NCBI GenBank assembly: GCA_016191815.1
Contig: JACPVI010000080.1
Coordinates: 1 to 64,000, forward strand
From: Myxococcales bacterium
GTDB lineage: Bacteria > Myxococcota > Myxococcia > Myxococcales > Myxococcaceae
Direction: 5' to 3'
DNA: 64,000 nt
This document shows, in pieces, positions 15,725 to 24,648 of the stretch. Numbering within the stretch: the stretch's first letter is position 1; every line of letters begins with the position of its first letter. The translations under genes were made by a program, and so were the position numbers. Under the pieces are notes generated by a model, which made no database searches, was not told the origin of the DNA, and worked only from the letters and a program-made list of their open reading frames with translations.

Positions 15725-17692
15725 TCAGGGAATGCGGTAGGCGAGGATCGAATCCCCGGCCCGGCCGATCGGACGCAGGTTGTCGCGGACGCCGGCGAGC
15801 CAGCTCGTCAGGAGCCTCGAGGCGGCCTCGTCGACCTCCTCGCGCTCCGCGAGCCTGTTCCGGACGAGCCAGTCCGCCAGGCGGGGGAACCGTTCCCCGC
15901 CGCGGGTACTCTGCTCCCTCTGTCGATCGAACTCGCGCAAAGCGGCCGGCGACACCCGGCCCCGAGCGTACAGCACCATGCCCAGATCGAAATCGTGCTC
16001 GAGGTACAAGCCCTGGAGGAGGTTCACGCTCACCGCGAGGACATCTCCCGAGCGCGGGCGCCGCTGCGGCTCCTCGGGGCGGAGGTCGGGCACCATCGCC
16101 ACCTTCTGGTAGCGGACTCCGTGGGCGCGCGGGTCCGCGGTGCCGAAATACGCGAGGTAAACCTCGGGTATCCCGTTGTCCTCCATCCACTGCTTGAGCC
16201 TGGGCAGGTCCTGGCCCCAGTCCACGTTGGAGTCGCACAGATGCCGCCACCCATTGGCGGACCCTCCGGCGAAGGAGTTGAAGTACGACAGGTAGCGGGG
16301 CGTGGCAGCGGCGAAGGAGCCGGCGTAGGCCGAAAGCAGGAGCGCCACCGCCGGATAGGCGAACCGCCTCGCCCTCGCCAGCTCCGCCACCCGGCCGCAA
16401 AGGACGAACAGCAGCGGGTAGAGGGGCGCCAGATGGCGGTGGCCGATGTTGAACCGGGTGGCGACGGAGAAGGCGAAGTAGAGAGCGGCCGGCCCGAGGA
16501 GGTACCAGAGATCGAAACTGCGCCTGCGGTCGCGGACGAGGCTCGACAGCGCCCAGGCCAGGAGCAGCAGGAGCGCCGGAGGGCTTTTCAGCGCGAAGGC
16601 CTCCGGGAAGTACGACCACCAGCCAACCTCGGAGACCTCCCCGTCGAGGAAGGCCGCCCGCCTTCCGGTGGAGGCGACGAACGCCATCCCGTACAGGTAG
16701 GCCTCGGGCAGCAGGCCTGCCTCCCGCGCCACCCTCACCGCCGGCGAGAGGCCGCCGGGGATTTTCTCCAGCGCCTTCCAATCCAGCTCGTACGCCGGGT
16801 CGGAAGAGGCCTGCCGGCGAAAGCCGTAGCCGGCCCACAGCACCGCGAAGGCGACGAGAGCGGTCGCGACCCAGCCAAGGGCGAGCACCGCCGCGCGCCG
16901 GCGGGGACGAACGCCAGCCGAACCGGAGGAGAGCGCCCACGCGAGCCCGCCCGCGAGGAGCATCGGTCCGAGCAGCAGCGCCGAGAACTTCGCGAGCAGA
17001 GCCGCGCCGGCCGCGAGGCCGCACAGCGCCAGCCATAAGGCCCCGGGCCGGACGAGGAACTGGCGGAAGGCAAACAGGGCCGCGACCATGCCGAGCGCCG
17101 CCGCGAGATCGGTGGTCACCAGCCTCGTGTGCGCGAGCATGGTCGGGCAGAGGGAATAGAGGAACAGGGACACGAGCGAGCCCGGGACGCCGAAGAGAGC
17201 CCGCGCCCACGCGTACACCAGGAGGCCGAGGAAAACCCCGAGCAAGAGCATCGCCAGCCGCGCCGGGACGAGCATCGCGAACGGGTCGCGCCGCTCGGCG
17301 GCAGAGACCTTCCCGTTCAGCAGCTCGAAGCCGTACAGCCACTGGTCGGCGGCGGTGCGGGGCCGGCCCAGAGCTCTCGCGCGGCCCCGCCAGGCCGGGG
17401 AGTCGTAGTCGCCCCGCATCCCCAGGGCGTACACCGGCAGCGCCGCCCAGAGCTTCGCCAGCGGCGGGTGCTCGGGGTTGAGCCGGAAGTCCCAGCGCTC
17501 GAGGTAGCTGAGCCCGGCCGGCAGGTGGGCGGTTTCGTCGTAGGTCGCCGATTCCTGGCCGAGCGACCAGGTCCCGCTCGCGGCGAATGCCGCCAAGAGC
17601 AAGACGACGACGAAGCCGTGCGGAACGCGAGAGGCCAAAAGCGCCAGCCGGCGGAGAATGGCCAGTGACTCATCGCTCATGCCTGGGAGCAT
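15725..17692 (-). CDS. GT-C (family 39-like) membrane glycosyltransferase
   Basis: A 655-residue multi-pass protein resembling dolichyl-phosphate-mannose-type glycosyltransferases. The first periplasmic loop has the acidic motif YDETAHLPAGLSYLERWDFRLNPEHPPLAKL, of which DE is the expected catalytic pair (loop named, not a single quoted run). About ten hydrophobic segments follow, then a large soluble part with CDSNVDWGQDLPRLKQW and VYLAYFGTADP. Both motifs recur in this subgroup. The product would transfer a sugar from a lipid carrier to a protein or glycan outside the inner membrane. ATG codons at 17692 and 17680 are both possible starts; neither has a strong ribosome-binding site. The gap to the diguanylate cyclase upstream is only 34 bases. 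Confidence 0.75.
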   Translation of the reverse strand: MLPGMSDESLAILRRLALLASRVPHGFVVVLLLAAFAASGTWSLGQESATYDETAHLPAGLSYLERWDFRLNPEHPPLAKLWAALPVYALGMRGDYDSPAWRGRARALGRPRTAADQWLYGFELLNGKVSAAERRDPFAMLVPARLAMLLLGVFLGLLVYAWARALFGVPGSLVSLFLYSLCPTMLAHTRLVTTDLAAALGMVAALFAFRQFLVRPGALWLALCGLAAGAALLAKFSALLLGPMLLAGGLAWALSSGSAGVRPRRRAAVLALGWVATALVAFAVLWAGYGFRRQASSDPAYELDWKALEKIPGGLSPAVRVAREAGLLPEAYLYGMAFVASTGRRAAFLDGEVSEVGWWSYFPEAFALKSPPALLLLLAWALSSLVRDRRRSFDLWYLLGPAALYFAFSVATRFNIGHRHLAPLYPLLFVLCGRVAELARARRFAYPAVALLLSAYAGSFAAATPRYLSYFNSFAGGSANGWRHLCDSNVDWGQDLPRLKQWMEDNGIPEVYLAYFGTADPRAHGVRYQKVAMVPDLRPEEPQRRPRSGDVLAVSVNLLQGLYLEHDFDLGMVLYARGRVSPAALREFDRQREQSTRGGERFPRLADWLVRNRLAEREEVDEAASRLLTSWLAGVRDNLRPIGRAGDSILAYRIP

Positions 17693-17726
17693 CGCGAGAC
17701 GAAGCCTGCGGTTTGCACCGCGGCGC

Positions 17727-18647
17727 CTACTTCGGGCCTGCCACCACCCGGTTCCTACCGGACCGCTTGGCCTGGTAGAGGTTCCGGTCCGCGGCGGCCA
17801 CCAGATCCTCCGCGGTGGGGATCTGGCCCCCGGGCGACGCGCAGGCGACGCCGATGCTGATCGTCACGGGGAGCTTCGTTCCGCCGAACTCGAAGGAGGT
17901 GGCGGCCAGCGAGGCGCGCAGCCGCTCGGCGCAGATCGCCGCCTGCTCGAGCGTGGCCTCCCGCAGGATGACCGCGAACTCCTCCCCGCCGTAGCGGGCG
18001 GCCAGGTCGTCGGCGCGCAGGGCCTCGCCTAGCTTTGCTCCGAGCGTCTGGAGGACATAGTCGCCCGCGGGATGGCCGTAGGTGTCGTTGACCTTCTTGA
18101 AGTGGTCCACGTCCAGCATCAGCAGCGCCAGGGGCGCCTGGTGGCGTAGGGCGTGGGCAAACTCCTTGGCCAGCGCCTCGGTGAAGTACTTCTTGTTGTG
18201 AAGCTGGGTGAGGCCGTCGCGGGTCGCGGACTCGTAGAGGTTCTTCTGCACTGCCTCATCGAGCGCGTCCTGGTAGGAGAACTTGAGGATGGTCGCCGTC
18301 CCGACCTGAATCTTGTCCCCGTCCTGGAGCGCCTTGGTGGCCACCCGCTCCCCGTTCAGGAAGGTGCCATTGGTCGATCCCATGTCCGAGACGATCACCG
18401 AGCCGTCGGGCCCGATCGAGACCTTGGCGTGGCGCCGCGAGATGCCGTCATCCGCCAGGTGCACGTCGGTGTCGTTGCCGCGGCCGATCACCATCTCTCC
18501 GGAGATCTTGAACATCTTCCCCACCGAGCTGCCGCCTCCAATGACGATTAGGTAGGCGGCGTGCGGCTCCGACTTGGCGCGCACCAGCTGCGATACGTGT
18601 TGGATGGTCGTGACGTCGTCCAGCCCGTCGTCGTGATCATCGATCAT
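17727..18647 (-). CDS. FHA-domain diguanylate cyclase
   Basis: A 306-residue cytoplasmic protein joining a phosphothreonine-binding FHA domain (about 30-125; GRGN at 56, SRRHAKV at 70, STNGTFLNG at 91) to a GGDEF domain (about 135-300). The active-site motif is GGEEF at 220-224, and DVDHFKKVND is intact, so it should make cyclic di-GMP. An inhibitory-site motif RADD (RxxD) lies five residues before GGEEF, so product feedback is expected. The FHA domain suggests control by a Ser/Thr kinase. It heads a tight leftward run with two glycan-related membrane proteins and is divergent from the selenosugar synthase gene. Confidence 0.88.
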   Translation of the reverse strand: MIDDHDDGLDDVTTIQHVSQLVRAKSEPHAAYLIVIGGGSSVGKMFKISGEMVIGRGNDTDVHLADDGISRRHAKVSIGPDGSVIVSDMGSTNGTFLNGERVATKALQDGDKIQVGTATILKFSYQDALDEAVQKNLYESATRDGLTQLHNKKYFTEALAKEFAHALRHQAPLALLMLDVDHFKKVNDTYGHPAGDYVLQTLGAKLGEALRADDLAARYGGEEFAVILREATLEQAAICAERLRASLAATSFEFGGTKLPVTISIGVACASPGGQIPTAEDLVAAADRNLYQAKRSGRNRVVAGPK

Positions 18648-18884
18648 CGCCGCCGGATTCTACGAAACAGACGGCCTTCGTGCACGGGAAGCTCGCGTGA
18701 CCCCTCCCGGTAGCGACTCGGGGCGCGGGGGTGCCTTCGCAGAGCCCCCGGAGACTGCTCCAAATAGCTGGCAGAATGGGCGTGCGAGGTGGGGCGCGGT
18801 CGGATCTTCGTGCCACGCGGCCGATGGAGTAGAGTGGGCGTGCCTCGGAAAGGGCTGCGACTGCGCGCGAGTGCACCCAACTGC

Positions 18885-19850
18885 GTGAAGATCGTCCTCG
18901 TCACTCCCGCTCCTCCGGGCTCAGTGTCCGGCAATCGCGTGACCGCGCAGCGCTGGGCGCGGCTCTTGACCGATCTGGGGCATTCGGTCGAGGTCACCGA
19001 GCAGTGGAGCGGAGCCGAATGTGACGTATTGGTCGCCCTGCACGCGCGGAAGAGCTTCGCCTCGATCGAGCGGTATCGCCGGGAGCGCCCCGACGCGCCC
19101 CTGGTGCTGGCCCTGACCGGGACGGACCTGTACGCGGACCTCCGGGTCAGCGCCGAGGCGAGAAGCTCGCTGGAGATGGCGACCCGCATCGTCACGCTCC
19201 AGCCGCTCGCCGCGGAGGCCGCACCGCCCTCTTCTCGCGCGAAGATCCGGGCCATCGTGCAGTCGGCGCGGTCGCCGTCCTCCTTGGGCGAGCCGGACCG
19301 GCTCGGATTCCCGGTCTGCGTGCTCGCCCATCTGCGATCGGTGAAGGATCCGCTGCGGGCGGCGGAAGCCGTCCGCTCTCTGCCCGACACCTCGTCGATC
19401 CGGGTGAGCCACGCCGGGGCACCGCTGGAGCAGGCTCTGCGAGTGTCCGCCTGCGCCGAAGAGGAGCGCAACCCGCGCTACCGCTGGGTGGGCGAGCTGC
19501 CCCACGCCGAGGCGCAGCGGCTGCTGGCCGGCTCGCGCCTCCTGGTGGTCTCCTCGCGGTCCGAAGGGGGTGCCAACGTGGTGAGCGAGGCGATCGTCGC
19601 GGGAGTGCCGGTGCTCTCGTCGCGGGTGGACGGCTCGGTGGGAGTCCTGGGCGCCGACTACCCCGGGTACTTCGAGGTGGGGGACACCGCGGGGCTCAGG
19701 GAGCTGCTCCTGCGCACGGAGTCGGACGCGGCGTTCTACGAGGTGCTGCGCCGGCGCCTCGAGGCCCTAAAGCCACTGGTCGACCCGGCCCGAGAGCGCA
19801 GGAACTGGGAGGAGCTGCTCTCCGAGCTCTGGGCTACGGCTCGCAGGTAG
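18885..19850 (+). CDS. senB: SenB-like selenosugar synthase (glycosyltransferase)
   Basis: A 321-residue GT-B glycosyltransferase. The GTG start begins [21 protein letters not shown], and the body has [32 protein letters not shown] and, near the C-terminus, [17 protein letters not shown] and [13 protein letters not shown]. These phrases mark the group that includes SenB, which joins selenophosphate to a UDP-sugar to make a selenosugar for selenoneine. The usual partners, SenA (EgtB-like) and the SelD-type SenC, are not in this window, so a different role or a scattered pathway is possible. Its last 17 bases overlap the end of the convergent Cys/His-rich gene. The family assignment is from remembered sequence patterns. 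Confidence 0.7.
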   Translation: MKIVLVTPAPPGSVSGNRVTAQRWARLLTDLGHSVEVTEQWSGAECDVLVALHARKSFASIERYRRERPDAPLVLALTGTDLYADLRVSAEARSSLEMATRIVTLQPLAAEAAPPSSRAKIRAIVQSARSPSSLGEPDRLGFPVCVLAHLRSVKDPLRAAEAVRSLPDTSSIRVSHAGAPLEQALRVSACAEEERNPRYRWVGELPHAEAQRLLAGSRLLVVSSRSEGGANVVSEAIVAGVPVLSSRVDGSVGVLGADYPGYFEVGDTAGLRELLLRTESDAAFYEVLRRRLEALKPLVDPARERRNWEELLSELWATARR

Positions 19851-20196
19851 TGGTGTAGTGGTGGCACTTGCCCATGCTGGCGTGGGCGCACTTCTTGTGA
19901 GCGCCATCCGCCGGGTCGAACATGCAGGCTGGCTCGCAGGTGGTGGTGTAGTGGTGGCACTTCCCCATGCTGGCGTGCGCGCACTTCTTGTAGGTCTTGT
20001 CCGCCGGGTCGTACATGCAAGCGGGCTCGCAGGTGGTGGTGTAGTGGTGGCACTTCCCCATGCTGGCGTGCGCGCAGTTCTTGTAGGCCTTGTCCGCCGG
20101 GTCGTACATGCACGGGCCCGAGCCGGAGCGCGCGGGGGCGGGAAGTATCAGCGCCAAGGCGAGCGTGGCGGCGGCGACGAGCTTCGGTTCTCTCAC
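19834..20196 (-). CDS. Secreted Cys/His-rich triple-repeat protein
   Basis: A 120-residue small exported protein. The GTG start has AGGAGGGG just upstream. A signal peptide ([19 protein letters not shown]) is followed by three nearly identical 31-residue repeats that fill the mature protein. Each repeat carries four cysteines and three histidines in the order [25 protein letters not shown]. Conserved Cys, His and Asp at fixed spacing suggest metal binding or a disulfide-linked surface protein. I do not know this family. It converges on the selenosugar synthase gene and overlaps its end by 17 bases. Confidence 0.65.
   Translation of the reverse strand: MREPKLVAAATLALALILPAPARSGSGPCMYDPADKAYKNCAHASMGKCHHYTTTCEPACMYDPADKTYKKCAHASMGKCHHYTTTCEPACMFDPADGAHKKCAHASMGKCHHYTTTCEP
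19837..20112 (-). repeat. Three tandem 93-bp coding repeats
   Basis: Two full 93-base units and a third short by one codon encode the Cys/His repeats of the preceding entry. The DNA copies are almost identical; most differences lie in the middle positions of each unit (KAYKN, KTYKK, GAHKK). This points to recent tandem duplication and possible copy-number change. Confidence 0.85.
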
Positions 20197-20311
20197 GGGA
20201 ATCCCCTCCTGTAGGTGCGCTCTATCGAGCTGCAGGCTCCGGTTCAAGCGGCAAGCGCCGTCGCCCCACGCGGCAGGTGTCCCCGGGCATCTCTTCGCGT
20301 ACACTTCCAGT

Positions 20312-20830
20312 GTGCGTTGGCTGCTCGTGCTCACCCTGGCCTGCGTGGCGCTGGCGGTCCACCAGGCGACCTTGGCGAAGAGCTCTTACTCGGCCTACTC
20401 GGCGAAGCAGCTCGATTTTATGCGGGCCGAGCTGGAGAGAGTCGACCGGGGCGAGGGGGAGGACTTCCAACTTGCGCTGCTTGGGGGTGAGACGCGCCGG
20501 AGGGTCCTGCTGCCGGTTTCCGCCGGCCTGTCGGTGGGTCTGGGGGCCGCGACGGTGCTCGCGTGGCGCCGGCGCCGGTCGGGGAAAATGACCGACGAGG
20601 AGCTGCGACTGCTCACCGCTGTCTCCCCGCCGCCCTCAGGCCAGGGCGAATTCCAGCGCGCCGCGGCGCTGCTCGGGGTGGCGGCGAATGCCCCCGCTCA
20701 TGTAATCGACGCCGCGCTGGCAGCGCAGATCCGCGCGCAGCCTCCGGAGGCACACCCAAAGCTGCTTCGGGCCAGGGACGTGCTCCTCAAGAAACACCCG
20801 CCTCCCGCACCGTCCGTCAGCTCGCAGTGA
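20312..20830 (+). CDS. Hypothetical membrane protein
   Basis: A 172-residue protein of unknown family. The first 18 residues (WLLVLTLACVALAVHQATLA after the GTG) form a membrane anchor or signal peptide. A charged stretch follows (about 30-60), then a second hydrophobic segment (VSAGLSVGLGAATVLAW) and a cytoplasmic-looking helical tail with many alanines and prolines. The start has no good ribosome-binding site, so it is less certain than most. It could be translated from its own promoter in the 115 bases after the divergent Cys/His gene. Confidence 0.5.
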   Translation: MRWLLVLTLACVALAVHQATLAKSSYSAYSAKQLDFMRAELERVDRGEGEDFQLALLGGETRRRVLLPVSAGLSVGLGAATVLAWRRRRSGKMTDEELRLLTAVSPPPSGQGEFQRAAALLGVAANAPAHVIDAALAAQIRAQPPEAHPKLLRARDVLLKKHPPPAPSVSSQ

Positions 20831-20995
20831 TGCCGTCCCCCTTTCCCGTCATAGCGGAGACTGGACGCGCCGGGGTGCTCCTCCAACTCGGAGAGCCCGA
20901 TCGTCGGAGAGGACCAGGAGTGGTCGTTCCTCACCGCGGGGCGCTGAGCGCACTGCCTGGTCGGTTCGTGCGGCGCCTTCCGGTATAACCGGGGG

Positions 20996-21349
20996 ATGGA
21001 AAGAGACCAGCTCTTTGCCTATCTCTCGTCGTTGCTGGCGCACCTTCCATTGCTGATCGCCTACGGAGTCGCGGTCAGCCTCGCCGTCGCGAGATGGCAT
21101 CGGCACCCCAGCGTCTCGGCGCTGGTTGTGATCGCCACGGCGGTTCTCCTGCTGGAGGCTCTCGTGGGCCGGTACCTTGGCATGTGGCTGCCCGTCCGCA
21201 TGCACCAGGAGGGCCGCTCCGCCGCCGAGGTCGGCTTGATGTTGGGCGCCTACTCCTTCGGCATGTCCGTGGTGGCCGCGGGGTGCTGGGGAATGCTGAT
21301 CGCCGCGATCTTCGGATGGCGGAGCAGCTCCGTGAACGATCCGCGCTGA
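20996..21349 (+). CDS. Small three-segment membrane protein
   Basis: A 117-residue protein with three hydrophobic segments: HLPLLIAYGVAVSLAVA, SALVVIATAVLLLEALV and SFGMSVVAAGCWGMLIAAIFG. GGGGG lies just before the ATG. The ends are short and polar. No family or motif is recognised. It stands alone, with about 165 bases before and 140 bases after it in which I see no other gene. Confidence 0.6.
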   Translation: MERDQLFAYLSSLLAHLPLLIAYGVAVSLAVARWHRHPSVSALVVIATAVLLLEALVGRYLGMWLPVRMHQEGRSAAEVGLMLGAYSFGMSVVAAGCWGMLIAAIFGWRSSSVNDPR

Positions 21350-21489
21350 CGGACGTTCGGCGGCCGCCGCGAGGCGGCGGAAAGGCCGGAAGACGAAACG
21401 CGCGGGTGACGCCCGAGGTGGACCGGGCGTGCGCGCGGGATCTCGGTGACGGCTAGGATGCGCCGTTTCGCGCGGGTACGGAGCTGTCG

Positions 21490-22626
21490 ATGATCACAGG
21501 TTGGGCCCGAATTCTCCTCGCCGCGACGGCCGCATCGGCTTGCGGGGTGCCGCCCGGGTCGGACTTCGCCGACGCCCTGGCTGAGCTACCGGATGGCGCG
21601 GCCGAACCCGCGGTCGACGGGGACGCCGGACTCCAGAATGATGCCGGCGCCGTGGATGCCGGCCCACAGGATGGGGGAACCGCCGATGCTGGGCTCGCCT
21701 GTCCCGCGGGCATGGTCTGCGTGGACAGCTTCCCCTTCCGCTCGAGCGCAGACACCAAGGCCTCCAACAGCCGGCGCTTCGACCGCTACGGCTGCGCGCC
21801 TACCATCGACGAGTCCGGGCCGGAGCTCGTCTATCGCGTGCCGGTGCCCTCCTCCGGCTTCCTCAGCGCCGCGGTCTCCGAGCAGGCGGGGGTGGACGTG
21901 GACGTGCACCTCCTCTCCGCCCTGGATGCGGCGGCCTGCCTGCACCGCGGAAACTTCGACGCGCGCGCCGACGTCGCCGCCGGAATCCACTACGTCGTGG
22001 TGGACACCTACTCCGGAGGCGGCGTCGAGCGCAGCGGCGCCTTCCGGCTGGACATCGGCTTCGTAGAGCCCTCCGTTGGCCCGTGTGAGATGCAATCGGG
22101 GTGGATGAGCCGCGTGGGCGACAACGGAAACTCCCTGCAGATGCCGGCCACTGGGCCGATCGTCCGGGAAGCGCACCTCGTCACCCAGGAAGAGCCCCCT
22201 CCCTACCCGAGTACTTCCACCGAAGAGCTGGAGGCCCACTACGAATTGTCCCAGTCACGAGGCTCCTTCGTGATGCACCGCCGGGAAGTTTGGGCGCCGC
22301 TCGAAGGCGGAACCTTCTACGGGGCGGGCATCGGTAGCCCCAGCTTGTTCCCGGTCCTCCACGAGGCCTGGTACGTCAACATGTACTGGACGAGCACTTC
22401 ACGGCCCGCGCGCGGCACGCGGATGATCCTCCGGGCGGCCGATGGCGGAACGCGGGCCGTGGTAGTCGCCGCCGGCTACGAGACCGGCCCCGGTGATCTC
22501 AACGCGGTTGGCGGCACCACCGAGGAATCCCACTTCTACATGGGCACCACTCACCGATCGCAGATGACGCTCGGCATCGCGGCGGACCAGGCCCTCCCGT
22601 TTGGACCACGGACCTGCTCCTTCTGA
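21490..22626 (+). CDS. Predicted lipoprotein of unknown function
   Basis: A 378-residue protein whose signal peptide ends TAASAC, so Cys18 is the probable lipidation site. A linker rich in Asp, Ala and Gly (about 30-70; repeated DAG-type steps) leads to two beta-rich regions. The first (about 75-195) contains ESGPELVYRVPVPSSG and GIHYVVVDTYSG, like a single PPC-like domain. The second is of unknown type. Its stop is only six bases from the stop of the convergent acyltransferase-like gene. Confidence 0.6.
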   Translation: MITGWARILLAATAASACGVPPGSDFADALAELPDGAAEPAVDGDAGLQNDAGAVDAGPQDGGTADAGLACPAGMVCVDSFPFRSSADTKASNSRRFDRYGCAPTIDESGPELVYRVPVPSSGFLSAAVSEQAGVDVDVHLLSALDAAACLHRGNFDARADVAAGIHYVVVDTYSGGGVERSGAFRLDIGFVEPSVGPCEMQSGWMSRVGDNGNSLQMPATGPIVREAHLVTQEEPPPYPSTSTEELEAHYELSQSRGSFVMHRREVWAPLEGGTFYGAGIGSPSLFPVLHEAWYVNMYWTSTSRPARGTRMILRAADGGTRAVVVAAGYETGPGDLNAVGGTTEESHFYMGTTHRSQMTLGIAADQALPFGPRTCSF

Positions 22627-22632
22627 CCGGCG

Positions 22633-23931
22633 CTATCGGCCCGTGGCGGCAGTCCGCAGCCTGGCGAGGGCCTCCTCGTGGAGCCGCTCGGCGCGCTCGG
22701 CGCGGATCAGCGGCTCGGCGTAGAGCAGCGTGAGGCTCATCCGCCCTCTGAACGTCTTCGCGACCAGGAACGGCGCGGGCCCGTAGGCCCCCGTGCCGGC
22801 GGCGAAGGAGAAGCCCTCGAGCGCGAACGGCCCCTGCCGAGGCGCGAGCGAGAGCGCACCGACGTTGGTGACCGCCACCGAGCCCCACATCGGGTGGCTC
22901 AACGCGGCTGCGGCAGTCTCGGGCGACAACCGCCTCGGACTCAGCTGGCCCAAGAGGCGGGCTACCGCACATGCGGCGGCCCCTTCGACCTGGGGACGAA
23001 GCGCGGCGCGAACCTCCCTCGCCAGGGCCCAGAAAGAGCCCTGCGGCCGGATGCGGTGGTAGGTCACCGCGGAGCCGACGAAGTATCCGACCGCGTCGCG
23101 AGCCTCCCCCTCGAGGAAGGGCCGCAGGTTCACCGGCGCAAGACAGGAGAGCCGCGCCTCGCCGGTCACCGCCTGGGTGGCCGTCAGCATCGCCGCGGTG
23201 AGCGCTCCCTGCACGGTGGTCTGCTCTTCGCGACAGCGCGACCGCAGGGCCGCCGTCTCCGCGGCAGAGAGCTCTCCCGAGCGAAAGCGGGGGCGCCGCA
23301 CGCCGAGCGCGGCTTCCTCGTCCGCATCGAGCTTTCGCGGGCGCCGGATCGCAAACGAGGCGACCTGCCGCAGCAGCGCCCCCGCTCCTCGGAAGAATCC
23401 GCGGAGGCCGCGGGCTTCCGGCGGGAATAGCGCTTCCAGTGCCCTCACCCGTGCGACCGGCGAAACCACCGGCGCCTTCCCGCTAGCCAGCACCGAAAGG
23501 TCGTCGACCAGGTCGCTGACCGCGCGGACCGCCGAGAAGCCGTCTCCGATGGCGTGGTGGAAGGTGAGCACCACGTCGCTCGCCTCCGTCGATGCAAGCG
23601 ACGACGCGCGCCAGAGCGGCCCCTCCCGCCAGCCGAAGGGCCGTCCCACCTCCTCGGTGGCCTCTCTTCGCCAGTCGTCCGGGTGAGCGCGCCGCAGCAC
23701 GCGCACCGGCGTGGGCGGAGTGCCCTGGAGGGTGAAGTGCGGCCAGCCCTCGGGCGACAGCTCGATCCGCGCCCCCAAGAGAGCGTGCCGCCTCCGCATC
23801 GCGGCCACGGCGCCGCGCAGCCATTCTTCCTCCACGCGCCCGCGCAGGTGAACGGCCACCACGAAGTTGAAGGAGCTGGCCTGGTCCAGACACCAGATGT
23901 TCCGCTCCAGTTTTCCCAACGGCCGATGCAC
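22633..23931 (-). CDS. Condensation-domain / PapA-like acyltransferase
   Basis: A 432-residue enzyme of the CoA-dependent acyltransferase or condensation superfamily. The active-site motif HHAIGDG sits at residues 125-131 (HHxxxDG, with His126 as the base). In the second half the pattern CLAPVNLRPFL and the closing region VTNVGALSLAP fit alcohol acyltransferases and PapA-like enzymes that esterify lipids. It stands alone, not beside a peptide-synthetase gene, which favours lipid or alcohol esterification over peptide assembly. The start is GTG; no strong ribosome-binding site is visible. Confidence 0.8.
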   Translation of the reverse strand: MHRPLGKLERNIWCLDQASSFNFVVAVHLRGRVEEEWLRGAVAAMRRRHALLGARIELSPEGWPHFTLQGTPPTPVRVLRRAHPDDWRREATEEVGRPFGWREGPLWRASSLASTEASDVVLTFHHAIGDGFSAVRAVSDLVDDLSVLASGKAPVVSPVARVRALEALFPPEARGLRGFFRGAGALLRQVASFAIRRPRKLDADEEAALGVRRPRFRSGELSAAETAALRSRCREEQTTVQGALTAAMLTATQAVTGEARLSCLAPVNLRPFLEGEARDAVGYFVGSAVTYHRIRPQGSFWALAREVRAALRPQVEGAAACAVARLLGQLSPRRLSPETAAAALSHPMWGSVAVTNVGALSLAPRQGPFALEGFSFAAGTGAYGPAPFLVAKTFRGRMSLTLLYAEPLIRAERAERLHEEALARLRTAATGR

Positions 23932-24023
23932 CAGGCCAGCCTAAAGCAGAGACCGCTCGAACTGCTCTAGCACTCCGCTCAGACCGGAGTCGAGGGTGAG
24001 GCTGGCACCAGGTGATCGCCGCT

Positions 24024-24338
24024 CTAGACGACCGGACATGGCTCTGATCGCGGAGGCTCGTTCGTCCCCAGCGCCTCTGGCACTGCGGCGCGAGCTCTCT
24101 CGCCGCGCCCGGCTTGCAGCGATTCTGGGCGTAGTTCGCCCCAGATTCCGAGGCGAAGTACGCCCAGAATGCCCGAGGCGCGGGGCTCCAGCCGGGCAGC
24201 CCCGAGCGAGAGGTTGCCCGAAGCCGCCACGAAGAATTGCGAATGGCCGGCGGGCAGCGTGCGGGCACTCGAATACGTGGTGAAGGAGGCGCAGCCCGAG
24301 GCGAGGAGCGCCAACGCGGCCAGCGCGCCGCGTTTCAT
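24024..24338 (-). pseudogene. Remnant of an outer-membrane lipoprotein gene
   Basis: The reading frame begins like a normal lipoprotein (MKRGALAALALLASGC, lipidated Cys16) and continues SFTTYSSARTLPAGHSQFFVAASG, as in small outer-membrane proteins that are normally far longer. At about residue 58 it runs into a 19-bp inverted repeat and then into arginine-rich out-of-family sequence, ending after 104 codons. Its ATG overlaps the stop of the upstream remnant (ATGA). I take it as the truncated 5' end of a formerly longer gene. Confidence 0.55.
24122..24170. repeat. 19-bp inverted repeat with 11-base loop
   Basis: The arms at 24122-24140 and 24152-24170 are complementary at 18 of 19 positions, and both contain the sequence ATTCTGGGCGTA or its complement. 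The hairpin lies inside the lipoprotein remnant and may be a small inserted palindrome. Confidence 0.8.
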
Positions 24339-24574
24339 CGCCCCACCTCCAGCGTGGCCAGGAGGCCCTTGTGATCGGAGGGCCAGAGCACCTCACAGAT
24401 GCCGGTCGGCACGTTCTTCACCACCACCCAGTCGTCCGCGGGCAGCTCGGGCTCGGGCACCTTCTCCAGCCGGAACGGCGACCACGCCCCGGCGTACGCG
24501 CCGGGGTGCAAAGCGCCCAGGATCTTCGCGGCCGCGAGCCTGGCGAGGCTGTAGCGAAAGACCAGCGCTTCCAT
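24335..24574 (-). pseudogene. Deletion fusion: alcohol-dehydrogenase start joined to a nuclease/phosphatase end
   Basis: A 79-codon frame. The first 58 residues match the start of zinc-type alcohol dehydrogenases: MEALVFRYSLARLAAAKI, then the PEPELPADDWVVV strand and the point GIC where the catalytic cysteine motif would begin. The rest, EVLWPSDHKGLLATLEV, matches the last strand of endonuclease/exonuclease/phosphatase proteins, in which SDHxGLxATL is the metal-site end. The gene thus appears to be the product of a deletion that joined two unrelated genes. It sits beside the lipoprotein remnant and tRNA-Leu. Confidence 0.55.
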
Positions 24575-24614
24575 GGGGGTGCCGGACCCTACCGGGGGGT
24601 GCCGGACCCTACCG
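24575..24614. repeat. Perfect 20-bp tandem duplication
   Basis: GGGGGTGCCGGACCCTACCG occurs twice in a row (24575-24594, 24595-24614), directly before the ATG of the fused remnant on the minus strand and 35 bases from the tRNA-Leu gene. It lies where the promoter or leader of the remnant would be. Confidence 0.85.
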
Positions 24615-24648
24615 GGCGCCGCCACCAGCCGCAATCCACCTGGGCAGT

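Noticed and set aside
19836-20112. Possible CRISPR array or other regularly spaced repeat
   Set aside because: The three repeats are contiguous, 93 bases long and code for an in-frame protein with signal peptide; there are no spacers.
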